A stretch of 64,000 nt of DNA from Streptomyces gossypii (GTDB taxonomy: Bacteria > Actinomycetota > Actinomycetes > Streptomycetales > Streptomycetaceae). Positions 43,268 to 53,700 of the stretch are shown here, piece by piece. The notes below the pieces were generated by a model. That model did not search any database, was not told the DNA's origin, and saw nothing but the letters and a program-made list of their open reading frames with translations. The translations under genes were made by a program, and so were the position numbers. Every line of letters starts with the position of its first letter. The first letter of the stretch is position 1. The DNA lies in the NCBI RefSeq assembly GCF_025165795.1, contig NZ_JAJAGO010000005.1, forward strand, positions 248,001-312,000, given 5' to 3'.

Positions 43268-44191
43268 ATGGACCTGAGAATTTTCACCGAACCGCAGCAG
43301 GGCGCCGACTACGACACCCTGCTGGCCGTCGCGAGGGCAACCGAGGATCTCGGTTTCGACGCGTTCTTCCGCTCCGACCACTATCTGCCCATGGGTGACG
43401 CCGACGGGCTGCCCGGACCGACGGACGCCTGGATCACGCTCGCCGGGCTCGCCCGGGAGACCAGCCGCATCCGGCTGGGCACCCTGATGACGGCGGGCAC
43501 CTTCCGGCTGCCCGGCCCGCTGGCCATCCAGGTGGCGCAGGTCGACGCCATGTCCGGCGGGCGGGTGGAGTTCGGCCTCGGCGCCGGGTGGTTCGAGGAG
43601 GAGCACACGGCGTACGGCATCCCCTTCCCGGCCGCGAAGTTCGGCAGGCTGGAGGAGCAGCTCGCGATCGTCACCGGGCTCTGGGGCACGCCGGCCGGTG
43701 AGACCTTCAGCTTCGCGGGGGAGCACTACACGCTCACCGACTCGCCCGCGCTGCCCAAGCCCGCCCAGTCCCGGGTGCCGGTGCTGGTGGGTGGCATGGG
43801 GCCCGTTCGCACTCCCCGGCTCGCCGCGCAATACGCCGACGAGTTCAACATCCCCTTCGCCTCGGCCGAGGATTCCGCGCGCCAGATCGAGCGGGTGCGG
43901 GACGCCACGGTGGAGCACGGCCGCAAGGCGGACGACCTGGTGTACTCCAACGCCCTGGTCGCCTGCGTGGGGCGGGACGACGCCGAAGTGGCCCGCCGTG
44001 CCCGCGCCATCGGCCGGGAGGTGACGGAGCTCAAGGAGAACGGCCTGGCCGGTTCCCCGGCGGAGGTCGTCGACCGGATCGGCCGCTACCAGGAGGCGGG
44101 CGCCTCGAGGATGTACCTCCAGATCCTCGACCTCTCCGACCTGGACCATCTGGAGCTGATCTCCGACCAGGTGCAGAGCCGCCTGGTATGA
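43268..44191 (+). CDS. LLM-class F420-dependent oxidoreductase
   Basis: 307-residue luciferase-like monooxygenase fold. It has DAFFRSDHYLP near the N-terminus, RLGTLMTAGTFRLPGPLA, the GRVEFGLGAGWFEEEH signature and PVLVGGMGP. This TIGR03560-type subgroup is F420-dependent; the hydride acceptor is unknown. The ATG at 43268 (GGATGGAGAC upstream) is chosen over an ATG at 43235. It overlaps the homocysteine methyltransferase gene by 4 nt. Confidence 0.9.
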   Translation: MDLRIFTEPQQGADYDTLLAVARATEDLGFDAFFRSDHYLPMGDADGLPGPTDAWITLAGLARETSRIRLGTLMTAGTFRLPGPLAIQVAQVDAMSGGRVEFGLGAGWFEEEHTAYGIPFPAAKFGRLEEQLAIVTGLWGTPAGETFSFAGEHYTLTDSPALPKPAQSRVPVLVGGMGPVRTPRLAAQYADEFNIPFASAEDSARQIERVRDATVEHGRKADDLVYSNALVACVGRDDAEVARRARAIGREVTELKENGLAGSPAEVVDRIGRYQEAGASRMYLQILDLSDLDHLELISDQVQSRLV

Positions 44192-45117
44192 CCACTCCCG
44201 TGCTCCCGCTCGCCGGCGCCCTCGCCGCCGGACCTCCCCTGGTCCTGGACGGCGGGCTCTCCAATCAGCTGGAGGCCCAGGGATGCGATCTCGCCGACGC
44301 CCTGTGGTCGGCTCGGCTGCTGGCCGACGCCCCCGAGCAGATCGAGGCGGCCCACCGGGCGTACGTACGGGCGGGGGCGCGGGTCCTGATCACCAGCAGC
44401 TATCAGGCGTCCTTCGAGGGTTTCGCCCGACGAGGGCTCGGCCTGGTGGCGGCGGCCGGGCTCTTCCGGCGCAGCGTGGAGCTGGCCCGGCGGGCGGCCC
44501 GTGCCGAGGCAGGCGGCCGTGAGGTCTGGGTGGCCGCCTCGGTCGGGCCGTACGGCGCGGTGCTCGCGGACGGCAGCGAGTACCGGGGCCGGTACGGGCT
44601 GAGTGAGGCGGAGCTGCGGCGGTTCCACCGGCCGAGGATCGCGGCGCTGGCCGAGGCCGGGCCCGACGTGCTCGCCCTGGAGACGGTGCCGGACACCGAG
44701 GAGGCGGCGGCCCTGCTGGCCGTGGCCGAGGGGTGTGGCGTGCCGGTGTGGCTGAGCTACACCATCGAGGGCGAGCGGACCAGAGCCGGTCAGCCCCTGG
44801 CCGACGCCTTCGCCGTGGCGGCGGGCCGTGAGCAGGTGCTCGCCGTCGGCGTGAACTGCTGTGACGCGGCGGACGTCGACGCGGCCGTGGAGGCCGCCGT
44901 GGCCGTCACCGGCAAGCCCGTCGTCGTGTATCCGAACAGCGGCGAGGGCTGGGATGCGGGACGGCACGTCTGGCGGGGCACGCCCACCTTCGCGCCGGAG
45001 CTGGCGGTAAGGTGGGCGGCGCACGGCGCCCGGCTGGTCGGCGGCTGCTGCCAGGTCGGCCCGGCCGGCATCGCGGCCGTGGGACGTGCCCTGGGCCGTG
45101 AGCCGGATACCGTCTGA
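44188..45117 (+). CDS. mmuM: Homocysteine S-methyltransferase
   Basis: 309 residues with the Pfam S-methyl_trans fold: [13 protein letters not shown] at the start, the first zinc Cys in GVNCC and the Cys pair in GGCCQVGP near the end. It transfers a methyl group from S-methylmethionine or SAM to homocysteine, giving methionine. It is translation-coupled (ATGA) to the F420 oxidoreductase. The functional link between the two is not obvious. Confidence 0.9.
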   Translation: MTTPVLPLAGALAAGPPLVLDGGLSNQLEAQGCDLADALWSARLLADAPEQIEAAHRAYVRAGARVLITSSYQASFEGFARRGLGLVAAAGLFRRSVELARRAARAEAGGREVWVAASVGPYGAVLADGSEYRGRYGLSEAELRRFHRPRIAALAEAGPDVLALETVPDTEEAAALLAVAEGCGVPVWLSYTIEGERTRAGQPLADAFAVAAGREQVLAVGVNCCDAADVDAAVEAAVAVTGKPVVVYPNSGEGWDAGRHVWRGTPTFAPELAVRWAAHGARLVGGCCQVGPAGIAAVGRALGREPDTV

Positions 45118-45176
45118 CCTCAGATCCGTGCTCGCATGGCCGGGCGTGGAGCGCTCTCGTCCGACAGGATGTCTTC

Positions 45177-46400
45177 ATGGGATTCCATGTCGACTCCGAG
45201 GCCGGGCGGCTCCGCCGCGTCATCGTGCACCGGCCCGATCTTGAGCTGAAGCGGCTCACCCCCTCGAACAAGGACGATCTCCTGTTCGACGATCTCCTGT
45301 GGGTGCGCCGCGCCCGTCAGGAGCACGACATCTTCGCCGACGTCCTCCGCGACCGCGGGGTCACCGTGCATCTCTTCGGCGAACTGCTCACCGAGGCCCT
45401 CGACATCCCGGCGGCCCGCTCGCTGGTGCTCGACCGGGTCTTCGACGAGCGGGAGTACGGCCCGCTCGCCACCGGCCGTCTCCGTGCGGCGTTCGACAAG
45501 ATGGCGCTGACCGAGCTGGTCGAGGCGCTGATCGGCGGCATGACCAAACGGGAGTTCCTGGAGGGGTACCCGGAGCCGGCCTCGGTGCGTTTCCATGTGA
45601 TGGATCTTGACGACTTCCTGCTCGCCCCGCTGCCCAACCACATCTTCACCCGGGACACTTCCGCCTGGATCTACGACGGGGTGTCCATCAACGACATGCG
45701 GTGGCTCGCGCGGCGCCGCGAGACCGTGCACTTCGAGGCGATCTACCGATACCACCCGCTCTTCACCGAGAACCCCTTCCGCTTCTGGTCGGAGGGGCAG
45801 GGCGCCCACCCCTCCACCATCGAGGGCGGCGACGTCCTGGTGATCGGCAACGGCGCGGTGCTCGTCGGGATGAGCGAGCGGACGACCCCGCAGGCCGTGG
45901 AGACGCTGGCCCGGGGGCTGTTCGAGGCGGGCTCCGCGACCAGCATCGTGGCGCTCGACCTGCCCAAGCGCCGCGCGTTCATGCATCTGGACACCGTGAT
46001 GACGATGATCGACGGTGACACCTTCAGCAAGTACGAGGGCCTGGGCATGCTGCGGTCCTACACGATCGAGCCGGGCGGCGGTACGAACGACCTGAAGGTC
46101 ACCGACCACCCGCCGGAGCACATGCACCGGGCGATCGCCGCCGCCCTGGGGCTGGACTCGATCCGGGTGCTGACCGCCACCCAGGACGTGCACTCCGCCG
46201 AGCGGGAGCAGTGGGACGACGGCTGCAACGTGCTGGCCGTCGAACCGGGGGTGGTGGTCGCCTACGAACGCAACGCGACGACGAACACCTTCCTGCGGAA
46301 GCAGGGCATCGAAGTGCTGGAGATACCGGGCAGCGAGCTGGGGCGGGGGCGCGGCGGGCCGCGCTGCATGAGCTGCCCCGTCGAGAGGGGGCCTGTATAG
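45177..46400 (+). CDS. arcA: Arginine deiminase
   Basis: 407 residues, full length for the family. It has [13 protein letters not shown] at the N-terminus, [25 protein letters not shown], the [11 protein letters not shown] active-site His/Asp region, and the nucleophile Cys397 in GGPRCMSCP. It converts arginine to citrulline and ammonia. The next gene encodes ornithine carbamoyltransferase, giving the first two steps of the arginine deiminase route. No carbamate kinase or antiporter gene is nearby. Confidence 0.95.
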   Translation: MGFHVDSEAGRLRRVIVHRPDLELKRLTPSNKDDLLFDDLLWVRRARQEHDIFADVLRDRGVTVHLFGELLTEALDIPAARSLVLDRVFDEREYGPLATGRLRAAFDKMALTELVEALIGGMTKREFLEGYPEPASVRFHVMDLDDFLLAPLPNHIFTRDTSAWIYDGVSINDMRWLARRRETVHFEAIYRYHPLFTENPFRFWSEGQGAHPSTIEGGDVLVIGNGAVLVGMSERTTPQAVETLARGLFEAGSATSIVALDLPKRRAFMHLDTVMTMIDGDTFSKYEGLGMLRSYTIEPGGGTNDLKVTDHPPEHMHRAIAAALGLDSIRVLTATQDVHSAEREQWDDGCNVLAVEPGVVVAYERNATTNTFLRKQGIEVLEIPGSELGRGRGGPRCMSCPVERGPV

Positions 46401-46428
46401 AGATACGGGTTGACGTATAGACTTACGG
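46394..46428 (+). promoter_or_regulatory. Tandem palindromic sites ahead of argF
   Basis: TGTATAGAGATACGG (46394-46408) and CGTATAGACTTACGG (46414-46428) are similar 15-bp sites exactly 20 bp apart, each a palindrome (GTAT-N4-ATAC and CGTA-N6-TACG). TTGACG at 46410 overlaps. The first begins inside the arcA stop. Paired sites two helical turns apart suggest an ArgR-like or other dimeric regulator. Confidence 0.6.
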
Positions 46429-46461
46429 TTTGTGCTGCCGTAATCGACTAGGAGCATCCTC

Positions 46462-47472
46462 ATGGCGACAGACCTCACGGGACGCCACTTCCTCAAGGAG
46501 CTGGACTTCACTCCCGAGGAGTTCCGCCACCTGATCGATCTCGCCGCGGAGCTGAAGGCCGCCCGAAGAGCCGGGACGGAGCGGCGGCGCCTCAGCGGTC
46601 GCCACATCGCACTGATCTTCGAGAAGGCGTCGACTCGTACCCGCTGCGCGTTCGAGGTGGCCGCGGCCGATCAGGGCGCGGCCACCACCTACCTCGACCC
46701 GTCCGGTTCGCACACAGGGCACAAGGAGTCGGCCCGGGACTCCGCCCGGGTGCTCGGGCGGATGTTCGACGGCATCGAGTACCGCGGCAGCGCGCAGACG
46801 ACCGCCGAGGAACTCGCCGCCCACGCCGGAGTCCCGGTCTACAACGGGCTCACCGACGAGTGGCACCCCACCCAGATGCTCGCCGACGTGCTCACCATGA
46901 CCGAGCACGGCACCGGGCCGCTGGATCGGACCGCCTACGCCTACCTAGGTGACGCCCGCAGCAACATGGGCAACTCCAGCCTGGTGACCGGCGCCCTGCT
47001 CGGCATGGACGTCCGGATCGTGGCGCCCCGCGCCCTCTGGCCGCAGGAGTCGGTGATCGCCCACGCGCGCGGGCTCGCCGGCAGCAGCGGGGCGCGGATC
47101 ACCCTCACCGAGGACGTCGCCGAGGGCGTGCGCGGCGCGGACTTCGTGGCCACCGACGTCTGGGTGTCGATGGGGGAGCCCAAGGAGATCTGGGACGAGC
47201 GGATCGGCCTGCTCCGCCCGTACGCCGTCACCATGGACGTGCTCCGGGCCACCGGCAACGACGAGGTGCGGTTCCTGCACTGCCTCCCCGCCTTCCACGA
47301 CCTCGGCACGGCGGTGGGCCGCGAGATCCACCAGCGGTACGGGCTCGACTCCCTGGAGGTCTCCGACGAGGTCTTCGAATCGGCCCACTCGGTCGTCTTC
47401 GACCAGGCCGAGAACCGGATGCACACCATCAAGGCGGTGCTGGTCGCCACGCTGGCGGGCCCGGCGGCGTGA
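46462..47472 (+). CDS. argF: Ornithine carbamoyltransferase
   Basis: 336 residues. The carbamoyl-phosphate motif STRTRCAFE is at about 57-65, [11 protein letters not shown] near 135, ornithine motif DVWVSMGEP and catalytic [10 protein letters not shown] (Cys near 274). It interconverts ornithine plus carbamoyl phosphate with citrulline. Next to arcA it could serve breakdown of arginine, biosynthesis or both; the sequence does not decide. It has its own ribosome site (TAGGAGCATCCTC) and probably its own promoter. Confidence 0.94.
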   Translation: MATDLTGRHFLKELDFTPEEFRHLIDLAAELKAARRAGTERRRLSGRHIALIFEKASTRTRCAFEVAAADQGAATTYLDPSGSHTGHKESARDSARVLGRMFDGIEYRGSAQTTAEELAAHAGVPVYNGLTDEWHPTQMLADVLTMTEHGTGPLDRTAYAYLGDARSNMGNSSLVTGALLGMDVRIVAPRALWPQESVIAHARGLAGSSGARITLTEDVAEGVRGADFVATDVWVSMGEPKEIWDERIGLLRPYAVTMDVLRATGNDEVRFLHCLPAFHDLGTAVGREIHQRYGLDSLEVSDEVFESAHSVVFDQAENRMHTIKAVLVATLAGPAA

Positions 47473-47501
47473 GGCGCCGCCCGTGGTCTATCGCGCGCCC
47501 C

Positions 47502-47513
47502 TGACGACAGTCA
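47502..47513. promoter_or_regulatory. Palindrome TGACGACAGTCA in the hydratase promoter
   Basis: Arms TGAC/GTCA around GACA. It overlaps a weak -35 (CTGACG, 47501-47506) with a GATACT -10 at 47522, ahead of the enoyl-CoA hydratase. It differs at one base from the palindrome at 60820-60831 in the other half of the catabolic cluster; candidate PaaX operator. Confidence 0.6.
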
Positions 47514-47585
47514 CGAACTGGTGATACTTTCGGAAGGCGGGCACGGCGCAGGCATGCCCGCCGTCCGGCCCGAGGAGCACGCCTC

Positions 47586-48413
47586 ATGAGCCCGTTCACC
47601 GGTTCTGTCCGCGCCAGCGCCCACTGGGAGCACCTCCGGGTCGGCGAGGAGGACGGCGTCGTCACCGTCACCCTCGCCCGGCCCGACAAGCTCAACGCGC
47701 TCACCTTCGAGGCGTACGCCGATCTCCGCGACCTGCTCGCCGAGCTGTCCCGCACCAGACGCGCCCGCGCGCTCGTACTCGGCGGCGAGGGGCGCGGCTT
47801 CTGCTCCGGCGGCGACGTCGACGAGATCATCGGCGCCACCCTCGGCATGGACACCGCGCAGCTCCTCGACTTCAACCGGATGACCGGCCAGGTCGTACGG
47901 GCGATCCGGGAGGCGCCGTTCCCGGTGATCGCCGCCGTGCACGGCGTGGCCGCGGGCGCGGGCGCCGTGCTCGCGCTGGCCGCCGACTTCCGGCTCGCCG
48001 ACCCGACGACCCGCTTCTCGTTCCTCTTCACCAAGGTCGGCCTCTCCGGCGGGGACATGGGAGCCGCCTACCTGCTGCCCCGCGTCGTCGGCCTGGGCCA
48101 CGCCACCCGCATCCTGATGCTCGGCGAGCCCGTACGGGCCCCGGAGGCAGAGCGCATCGGGCTGCTCAGCCGGCTGACCGAGGAGGGCGAGGCGCACCCC
48201 GAGGCGTCCGCGCTCGCCCGGCGCCTCGCCGACGGCCCCGCCCTCGCCCACGCGCAGACCAAGGCCCTGCTCACCGCCGAACTGGACCTGCCGCTCTCCG
48301 CCGCCGTCGAACTCGACGCCGCGACGCAGGCGCTGCTGATGAACAGCGCGGACTACGCCGAGTTCCACGCCGCCTTCACCGAGAAGCGTGAACCGCAGTG
48401 GCGGGGGGCGTGA
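47586..48413 (+). CDS. Enoyl-CoA hydratase family protein of the aromatic-CoA cluster
   Basis: 275-residue crotonase. Oxyanion-hole segments GGEGRGFCSGGDVDE (about 64-78) and AAVHGVAAGAGAVLALAAD, with VGLSGGDMGAAYLLPR in the catalytic position. In aminobenzoyl- and salicylyl-CoA degradation clusters a crotonase of this type precedes the monooxygenase gene, and likely acts on a hydroxylated or reduced aromatic CoA thioester. Its stop is followed at once by a chain of mini-ORFs and then that gene. Confidence 0.88.
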   Translation: MSPFTGSVRASAHWEHLRVGEEDGVVTVTLARPDKLNALTFEAYADLRDLLAELSRTRRARALVLGGEGRGFCSGGDVDEIIGATLGMDTAQLLDFNRMTGQVVRAIREAPFPVIAAVHGVAAGAGAVLALAADFRLADPTTRFSFLFTKVGLSGGDMGAAYLLPRVVGLGHATRILMLGEPVRAPEAERIGLLSRLTEEGEAHPEASALARRLADGPALAHAQTKALLTAELDLPLSAAVELDAATQALLMNSADYAEFHAAFTEKREPQWRGA

Positions 48414-48414
48414 C

Positions 48415-48469
48415 ATGACAGGGCTGGGGACATGAAGGGGCCGGAGACGTGACGGGGCCGAGGACATGA
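48415..48469 (+). repeat. 17-bp tandem repeats forming three coupled six-codon mini-ORFs
   Basis: Three imperfect copies of a GACATGAMRGGGCYGRR-type unit. Each gives a six-codon ORF: ATG 48415-TGA 48435, ATG 48432-TGA 48452, GTG 48449-TGA 48469. Each stop overlaps the next start (ATGA or GTGA), the last overlapping the ATG of the monooxygenase gene at 48466. Each unit also supplies a GGGG/GGAG-like ribosome site. Confidence 0.85.
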
Positions 48470-50751
48470 CACGGCCCGCGCGCCGTGTCGCCGTCATCGG
48501 CGGCGGCCCCGGCGGGCTCTACGCCGCCGTCCTCCTCAAACGCCTCGCCCCGGCCCGCGACATCACCGTCTTCGAACGCAACGGTCCCGAAGAGACCTTC
48601 GGCTTCGGCGTGGTGCTCTCCGACGAGACCCTCGGCGGCATCGAACACGCCGATCCGGCCGTCTACACCGCCCTGGGAGCGGAGTTCGTCCACTGGGACG
48701 ACATCGACATCACCCACCGGGGCCGCACCCTCACCTCCGGCGGCCACGGCTTCTCCGCGCTGGGGCGGCGCCAGCTGCTCGCCGTCCTGCACGACCGCTG
48801 CCGCACCCTCGGCGTCCGGCTCCGCTTCCGCACCGAGGCACCTCCGGCGGCCCTGCTGGCCGCCGACTACGACCTGGTCATCGCCGCCGACGGCGTGCAC
48901 AGCACCACCCGTACGGCACACGCCGAGGCGTTCCGCCCCCGGATCACCCGGCACGGCTGCCGGTACATCTGGCTGGCCGCCGGCTTCGCGCTGGACTCCT
49001 TCCGCTTCGAGATCGCCGAGACCCCCCACGGCATCGCCCAACTGCACGCCTACCCCTATGCGGGGGACGCCTCCACCGTGATCGTCGAGATGCGCGAGGA
49101 GGTGTGGCGCGCGGCCGGGCTGGACCGGCTCGACGAGGCGGCATCCGCCGCCCACTGCGCCGCGCTCTTCCCGCACACCCTCGACGGGCGCCCGCTGCGC
49201 GGCAACGACTCCCAGTGGACGGCCTTCCGCACCGTCGTCAACGAGCGCTGGTCGCACGGGAACACCGTGCTCATCGGGGACGCCGCGCACACCGCCCACT
49301 TCTCCATCGGCTCCGGCACCAAGCTCGCCGTCGAGGACGCCCTCGCGCTGGCCGCCTGCCTGGAGGAGCACCCCGACGTGCCCTCGGCGCTGGCCGCCTA
49401 CGAAGCCGAGCGGCGCCCCGTCGTCCGCTCCACGCAGCGCGCCGCCCGCGCCAGCCTTGAATGGTTCGAGGATCTGGCGGTCTACGCGGACCAGCCGCCG
49501 TACCAGTTCGCCTTTAACCTGCTCACCCGCAGCCGCCGGGTCACGCACGACAACCTCCGGCTGAGGGACCCGGGCTTCGTCTCCGGCGTGGAGCGCGCGG
49601 CGGGCGTCCCCGAGGGCACGCCCCCGATGTTCACCCCCTTCCGGCTCGGTCCCCTGACTCTGCGCAACCGGGTCGTCGTCTCCGCCATGGACATGTACTC
49701 CGCCGAGGACGGCCTCCCCGGCGACTTCCACCTCGTCCATCTCGGCGCCCGCGCGCTCGGCGGCGCGGGACTGGTGATGACCGAGATGGTGTGCGTGTCG
49801 CCCGAGGGCCGGATCACCCCGGGCTGCACGGGTCTGTGGAACTCCCGCCAGCAGGACGGCTGGCGCCGGATCACCGACTTCGTGCACACCCGCAGCCCCG
49901 ACACGGCGATCGGTATCCAGCTCGGCCACTCGGGCCGCAAGGGCTCCACCCGGCTGATGTGGGAGGGCATGGACGACCCTCTCCCGGACGGCAACTGGCC
50001 GCTCGTCGCGCCCTCCCCGCTCCCGTACCGGCCGGGGATCAGCCAACTGCCGAAGGAACTGGAGCGGCACGAACTCGCCGCGCTGCGCCGGCAGTTCACG
50101 GACGCCGCCCGCCGCGCCGCCACCGCCGGATTCGATCTGCTCGAACTCCACTGCGCACACGGCTATCTGCTCTCCGGCTTCCTCTCCCCGCTGACCAACC
50201 TGCGCACCGACGCCTACGGCGGCGACCTGGACGGACGGCTCCGCTTCCCCCTCGAAGTGCTCGACGCCGTACGGGAGATCTGGCCGGACGACCGCCCGCT
50301 GACCGTCCGCATCTCCGCAACCGACTGGGCCGAGGGCGGCATGACGGGCGAGGACGCCGTCGCCGTCGCACGTGCCCTGACCGTGCACGGCGCCGACGCC
50401 GTCGACGTCTCCACCGGCCAGGTCGTCTCCGACGAGCAGCCCGAATACGGCCGCTCCTTCCAGACCCCGTACGCCGACCGCATCCGCAACTCCGCCGGCA
50501 TCCCCGTCGTCGCCGTCGGCGCCCTCTCCTCCTGGGACGACGTGAACTCGCTGATCCTGGCAGGCCGCGCCGACCTGTGCGCCCTGGGCAGGCCGCACCT
50601 CTACGACCCGCACTGGACGCTGCACGCCGCCGCCGACCAGGGCTACCAGGGGCCGGGAGCGCCCTGGCCGCAGCCGTACCGCGCGGGCAGCCGCAAGCCG
50701 CCGGCCGGCCGCACGGACGCACCGAGGCCACGTCTCACCCTGGGCCGCTGA
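48466..50751 (+). CDS. Bifunctional aromatic acyl-CoA monooxygenase/reductase (anthraniloyl- or salicylyl-CoA 5-hydroxylase type)
   Basis: 761 residues, two fused flavoproteins. Residues 1-385 are an FAD monooxygenase (VIGGGPGGLYAAVLLKR; DGVHSTTR; GDAAHTAHFSIGSGTKLAVEDA). From about 385 an Old-Yellow-Enzyme domain begins (MFTPFRLGPLTLRNRVVVSAMDMYS; HCAHGYLLSGFLSPLTN). Length and fusion match 2-aminobenzoyl-CoA monooxygenase/reductase; databases often call this a salicylyl-CoA 5-hydroxylase/oxidoreductase. It hydroxylates and then reduces the aromatic CoA ester, ending aromaticity without ring-cleaving oxygenases. The RidA-type deaminase in the cluster favours the 2-aminobenzoate substrate. 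Start ATG 48466 is translation-coupled to the upstream mini-ORFs. Confidence 0.9.
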   Translation: MTRPARRVAVIGGGPGGLYAAVLLKRLAPARDITVFERNGPEETFGFGVVLSDETLGGIEHADPAVYTALGAEFVHWDDIDITHRGRTLTSGGHGFSALGRRQLLAVLHDRCRTLGVRLRFRTEAPPAALLAADYDLVIAADGVHSTTRTAHAEAFRPRITRHGCRYIWLAAGFALDSFRFEIAETPHGIAQLHAYPYAGDASTVIVEMREEVWRAAGLDRLDEAASAAHCAALFPHTLDGRPLRGNDSQWTAFRTVVNERWSHGNTVLIGDAAHTAHFSIGSGTKLAVEDALALAACLEEHPDVPSALAAYEAERRPVVRSTQRAARASLEWFEDLAVYADQPPYQFAFNLLTRSRRVTHDNLRLRDPGFVSGVERAAGVPEGTPPMFTPFRLGPLTLRNRVVVSAMDMYSAEDGLPGDFHLVHLGARALGGAGLVMTEMVCVSPEGRITPGCTGLWNSRQQDGWRRITDFVHTRSPDTAIGIQLGHSGRKGSTRLMWEGMDDPLPDGNWPLVAPSPLPYRPGISQLPKELERHELAALRRQFTDAARRAATAGFDLLELHCAHGYLLSGFLSPLTNLRTDAYGGDLDGRLRFPLEVLDAVREIWPDDRPLTVRISATDWAEGGMTGEDAVAVARALTVHGADAVDVSTGQVVSDEQPEYGRSFQTPYADRIRNSAGIPVVAVGALSSWDDVNSLILAGRADLCALGRPHLYDPHWTLHAAADQGYQGPGAPWPQPYRAGSRKPPAGRTDAPRPRLTLGR

Positions 50752-50784
50752 ACCACGCCGGCAGTGCGACCGCGAGGAACACGT

Positions 50785-53700
50785 TCAAAGAGACCAGCGG
50801 ATCGGGGTCCCGGGGCGGTAACTGCACTGGGCACCGGTCGAGAGGGCGGCGGCGAGATGCTCGTGCAGTTCCGGGTGCGCCGTGCCGAGTTTGCGCAGGA
50901 CGTCCCGGATGCGGGCGGTCACCGCCTGCCGCGCCCGTTCCGCGTCGTCACCCAGCCTGCGCGGGCGGCCGCCGAGTCCGGTGGCCCGGCGCAGCTCGTC
51001 CAGCAGAGCCGAGCGCTCCTCGTCGAGCGCCGCGGCCCGGTGCTCGTCGTTGCGGGCCACGGCCTCATGGATGGCGTCGTCGAGCTTGCGCACGTGATCG
51101 CGGTACGTGGCCCGCGCCTGCTCGTCCAGCAGGGGATCAGCCCCGAGACGGCGGGGGCCGGCCGCCTCGTGTGCGGCGGACGGGGCCAGCAGTTCGGTGG
51201 CCGGGACCTCCACACCGGGCCGTCCCAGCAGGACGCGCAGATCGTGCAGGCCCTTGGCGTCGCGGACATGGGCGGTACGTCCCGCGTAGCGCAGGGTCCA
51301 CACCTGCCCATCGGGCCGGAATATGCGATCGGCGTCGGCGTCGGCGTCGGTGGCGGCAGAGCTGTCGGTGCCAGGGCTGTTGTTGTCCGGGCCGTCGTCG
51401 AAGCCGCCGCCTCCGCCGGTACGCCGCCCACGCCCGGTTCCGTCACCGCCGCCCGACGCGGGCCGCGCCACGGCACGGGTGACGTCCTCGATCGCGGCGG
51501 ACATGCCGAGCTGTGCGGCTTCGTCCGCCGCCGCGGCAAGTGTGGTCTCCGCCGCCGCGGCGTCGCCGCGTGCCCGCAGCGCACGGGCGAGCTGCGCGCG
51601 CGCCAGGACGGACCAGGGGCGCGCGCCGAGGCGGTCGGCGGCTGCGGCGGCTGCGCCGAAGTGCCCGACGGCGGCGTCCCACCGCCCCTGGGCCGCGTCG
51701 ATGCTGCCCGCCCAGTGGGCCATCGGGCCAAAGACGGTGCAACCGGAGAACACCGCCCACCGGTCCACGACGGGCGCGATGGCCCGGCGGGCCTGTTCGC
51801 ACCGCTCGTCGTCGCCGGTTGCGGCGGCGAGCTGGGCCCGGCAGACCAGCAGCATCGGTGCGTAGCGAGAGGGCATTCTGCTCAGCAGCGCCTCGACTTC
51901 GGGGAAGCGTCGTACGGCAGTGTCGACATCGCCCCGGTACGCCGCGGTGATGCCCTCCAGCACCGCGACGAACGGGTCGCCCGGTGTGGCCGTCCGCGCC
52001 ACTTCCCTCGCCTGGTCGGTCTCGCCGCGCAGCAGCTCCAGCGCCCACACCTGGTCCCGCCAGACCCGGTGGCTGTCGACCTCGCCGACACGTTCGCCCA
52101 GGACGCGTGCCGCGTCCGTGTGACGACGCGCCTCGTCGAAACGTCCCCGCAGCGCGGCCAGCGTGCCGCGCCGCGATATCGCCAGGAACCGGTGGCGGGG
52201 CAGCCGGGTGCGTTCGGTCAGCGCGGTGAAGGTGTCGAGTTCGTCGTGGCTGGCCGGGCTGCCCTGCTCCAGGAGTGCGAGAGTGCGCAGGAACGAGGCC
52301 AGCGACTCCAGTTCGCGGTCGGCGGCGCGACGGGCGGCGGCGGTGAGCTCGTCCAGTATGGTGATTCGCTCCTCTTCGCTGCCCGGGCCCCAGATCGCGT
52401 CGTGGTGGGCGAGCAGGCACCAGCCGAGTGTCTCCTCGTCGCCCTGCTCACGAGCCAGGGTGACGGCCGCGTGGCCCAGCTTTCGCGCGGTGTGCGGCTC
52501 GACGGCCCGGTGCGTGCGGGCCATGCTGCCCGCGGCCAGCACGCGTGCACGCAGCGCGGCGTCGCCGCGCTCCTGGTGGCCGCCACGGATCGGCCGGTGT
52601 TCGAGCCCGGCACGGGCCTCGTCCATCAGGTCGATCTCGTCGTTGGCCTGGTGGGACGGGTTACCGAGCCGGTGCAGTCCGAGGGCGGCTCGGGCGACGA
52701 GTCCGGCATCGGCCAGCTCGCGGCCCGTATCGAGCACGGAGGTGAAGGTCGCGCGGGCGGCGGTCAGTTCACCTGCGCGGTCCAGCTGGGCGGCGAGCTC
52801 CAGCTCGATCCGGGCCCGGTCGCGGCCCGGGCCGTGGCCGGCGGCCTCCAGGGCAGCGCGGTAGTGCCCCACGGCCTCCTCCGAGGCCAGGCGGCTGCAG
52901 GCGTGCCGAGCTGCTGCCAGCAGATATCCGGCGGCCTCGCCGCCCGGCAGCAGGGGCATGGCCAGCCGCCCATGGTGGGCGAGGGCGGCCGGGCTCAGTT
53001 CGGGTTGCCCGTCGAGCACACGGAGCACGGCGAGATGGCCTGCGCGGCGCTGGTGGGCGTCGAGTGAGGTGTACAGACATTCGCGCACGAGATCGTGCGT
53101 GAAGGCGTACCGACGGTCTCCGGTACGACTGACGAGCCGGGTCGCGAGTGCGGGTTCCAGCAGCGCGGAAATCTCGCCCGGCAGGTCCGCGGGAGGGTGC
53201 GGACCCGCGGACGCGGGCGGCTCGGTGCGAGGCGGGCGGCCGGGGCGGACGAGGCGGGCGGCGTGGGTTGCCGCCAGCAGACCCCCGGTGAACTCATGGC
53301 CGATGACGGCGGCGGTGACCAGCATCTGCACGACGGCGGGTGGCAGCAGCCCCAGGCGCTGCTGCACTGCGTCCCGCACGCTCGCCCCCACCGGCTCCCC
53401 GCCCGCCCCGCCCGCCCCGCCCGCACCGAGGTGCGCGGTCTGCTCGACGAAGAACGGGTTGCCGCCGGTGCGCCGGTGTATCTCGGCCACCGGCCCGGCC
53501 CCGGCCGCGCTGCCGGTCGTGCGCTCGATCAGCGCGCCGACCTGCGCCACGTCCAGGCCGGACAGCCGTACGGTCCTGGCGCGTGACGCGAGCGGCAGCA
53601 GGAGGCCGCGCGCCCGATGGGCCGGCTGCTCGACCTCGACATCGCGGTAGGTACCCATCACCAGCAGCGGTTCGAACCAGGCATGCCGTGCCAGGAAGTC

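Noticed and set aside
45177..47472. Complete arginine deiminase operon
   Set aside because: No carbamate kinase or arginine/ornithine antiporter gene is in the neighbourhood.
48376..50625. 749-codon minus-strand frame opposite the monooxygenase
   Set aside because: Shadow of a gene with clear flavoprotein motifs on the plus strand.
50764..53067. 767-codon plus-strand frame opposite the large ATPase regulator
   Set aside because: No recognisable domain; the minus frame has P-loop and Walker B motifs.
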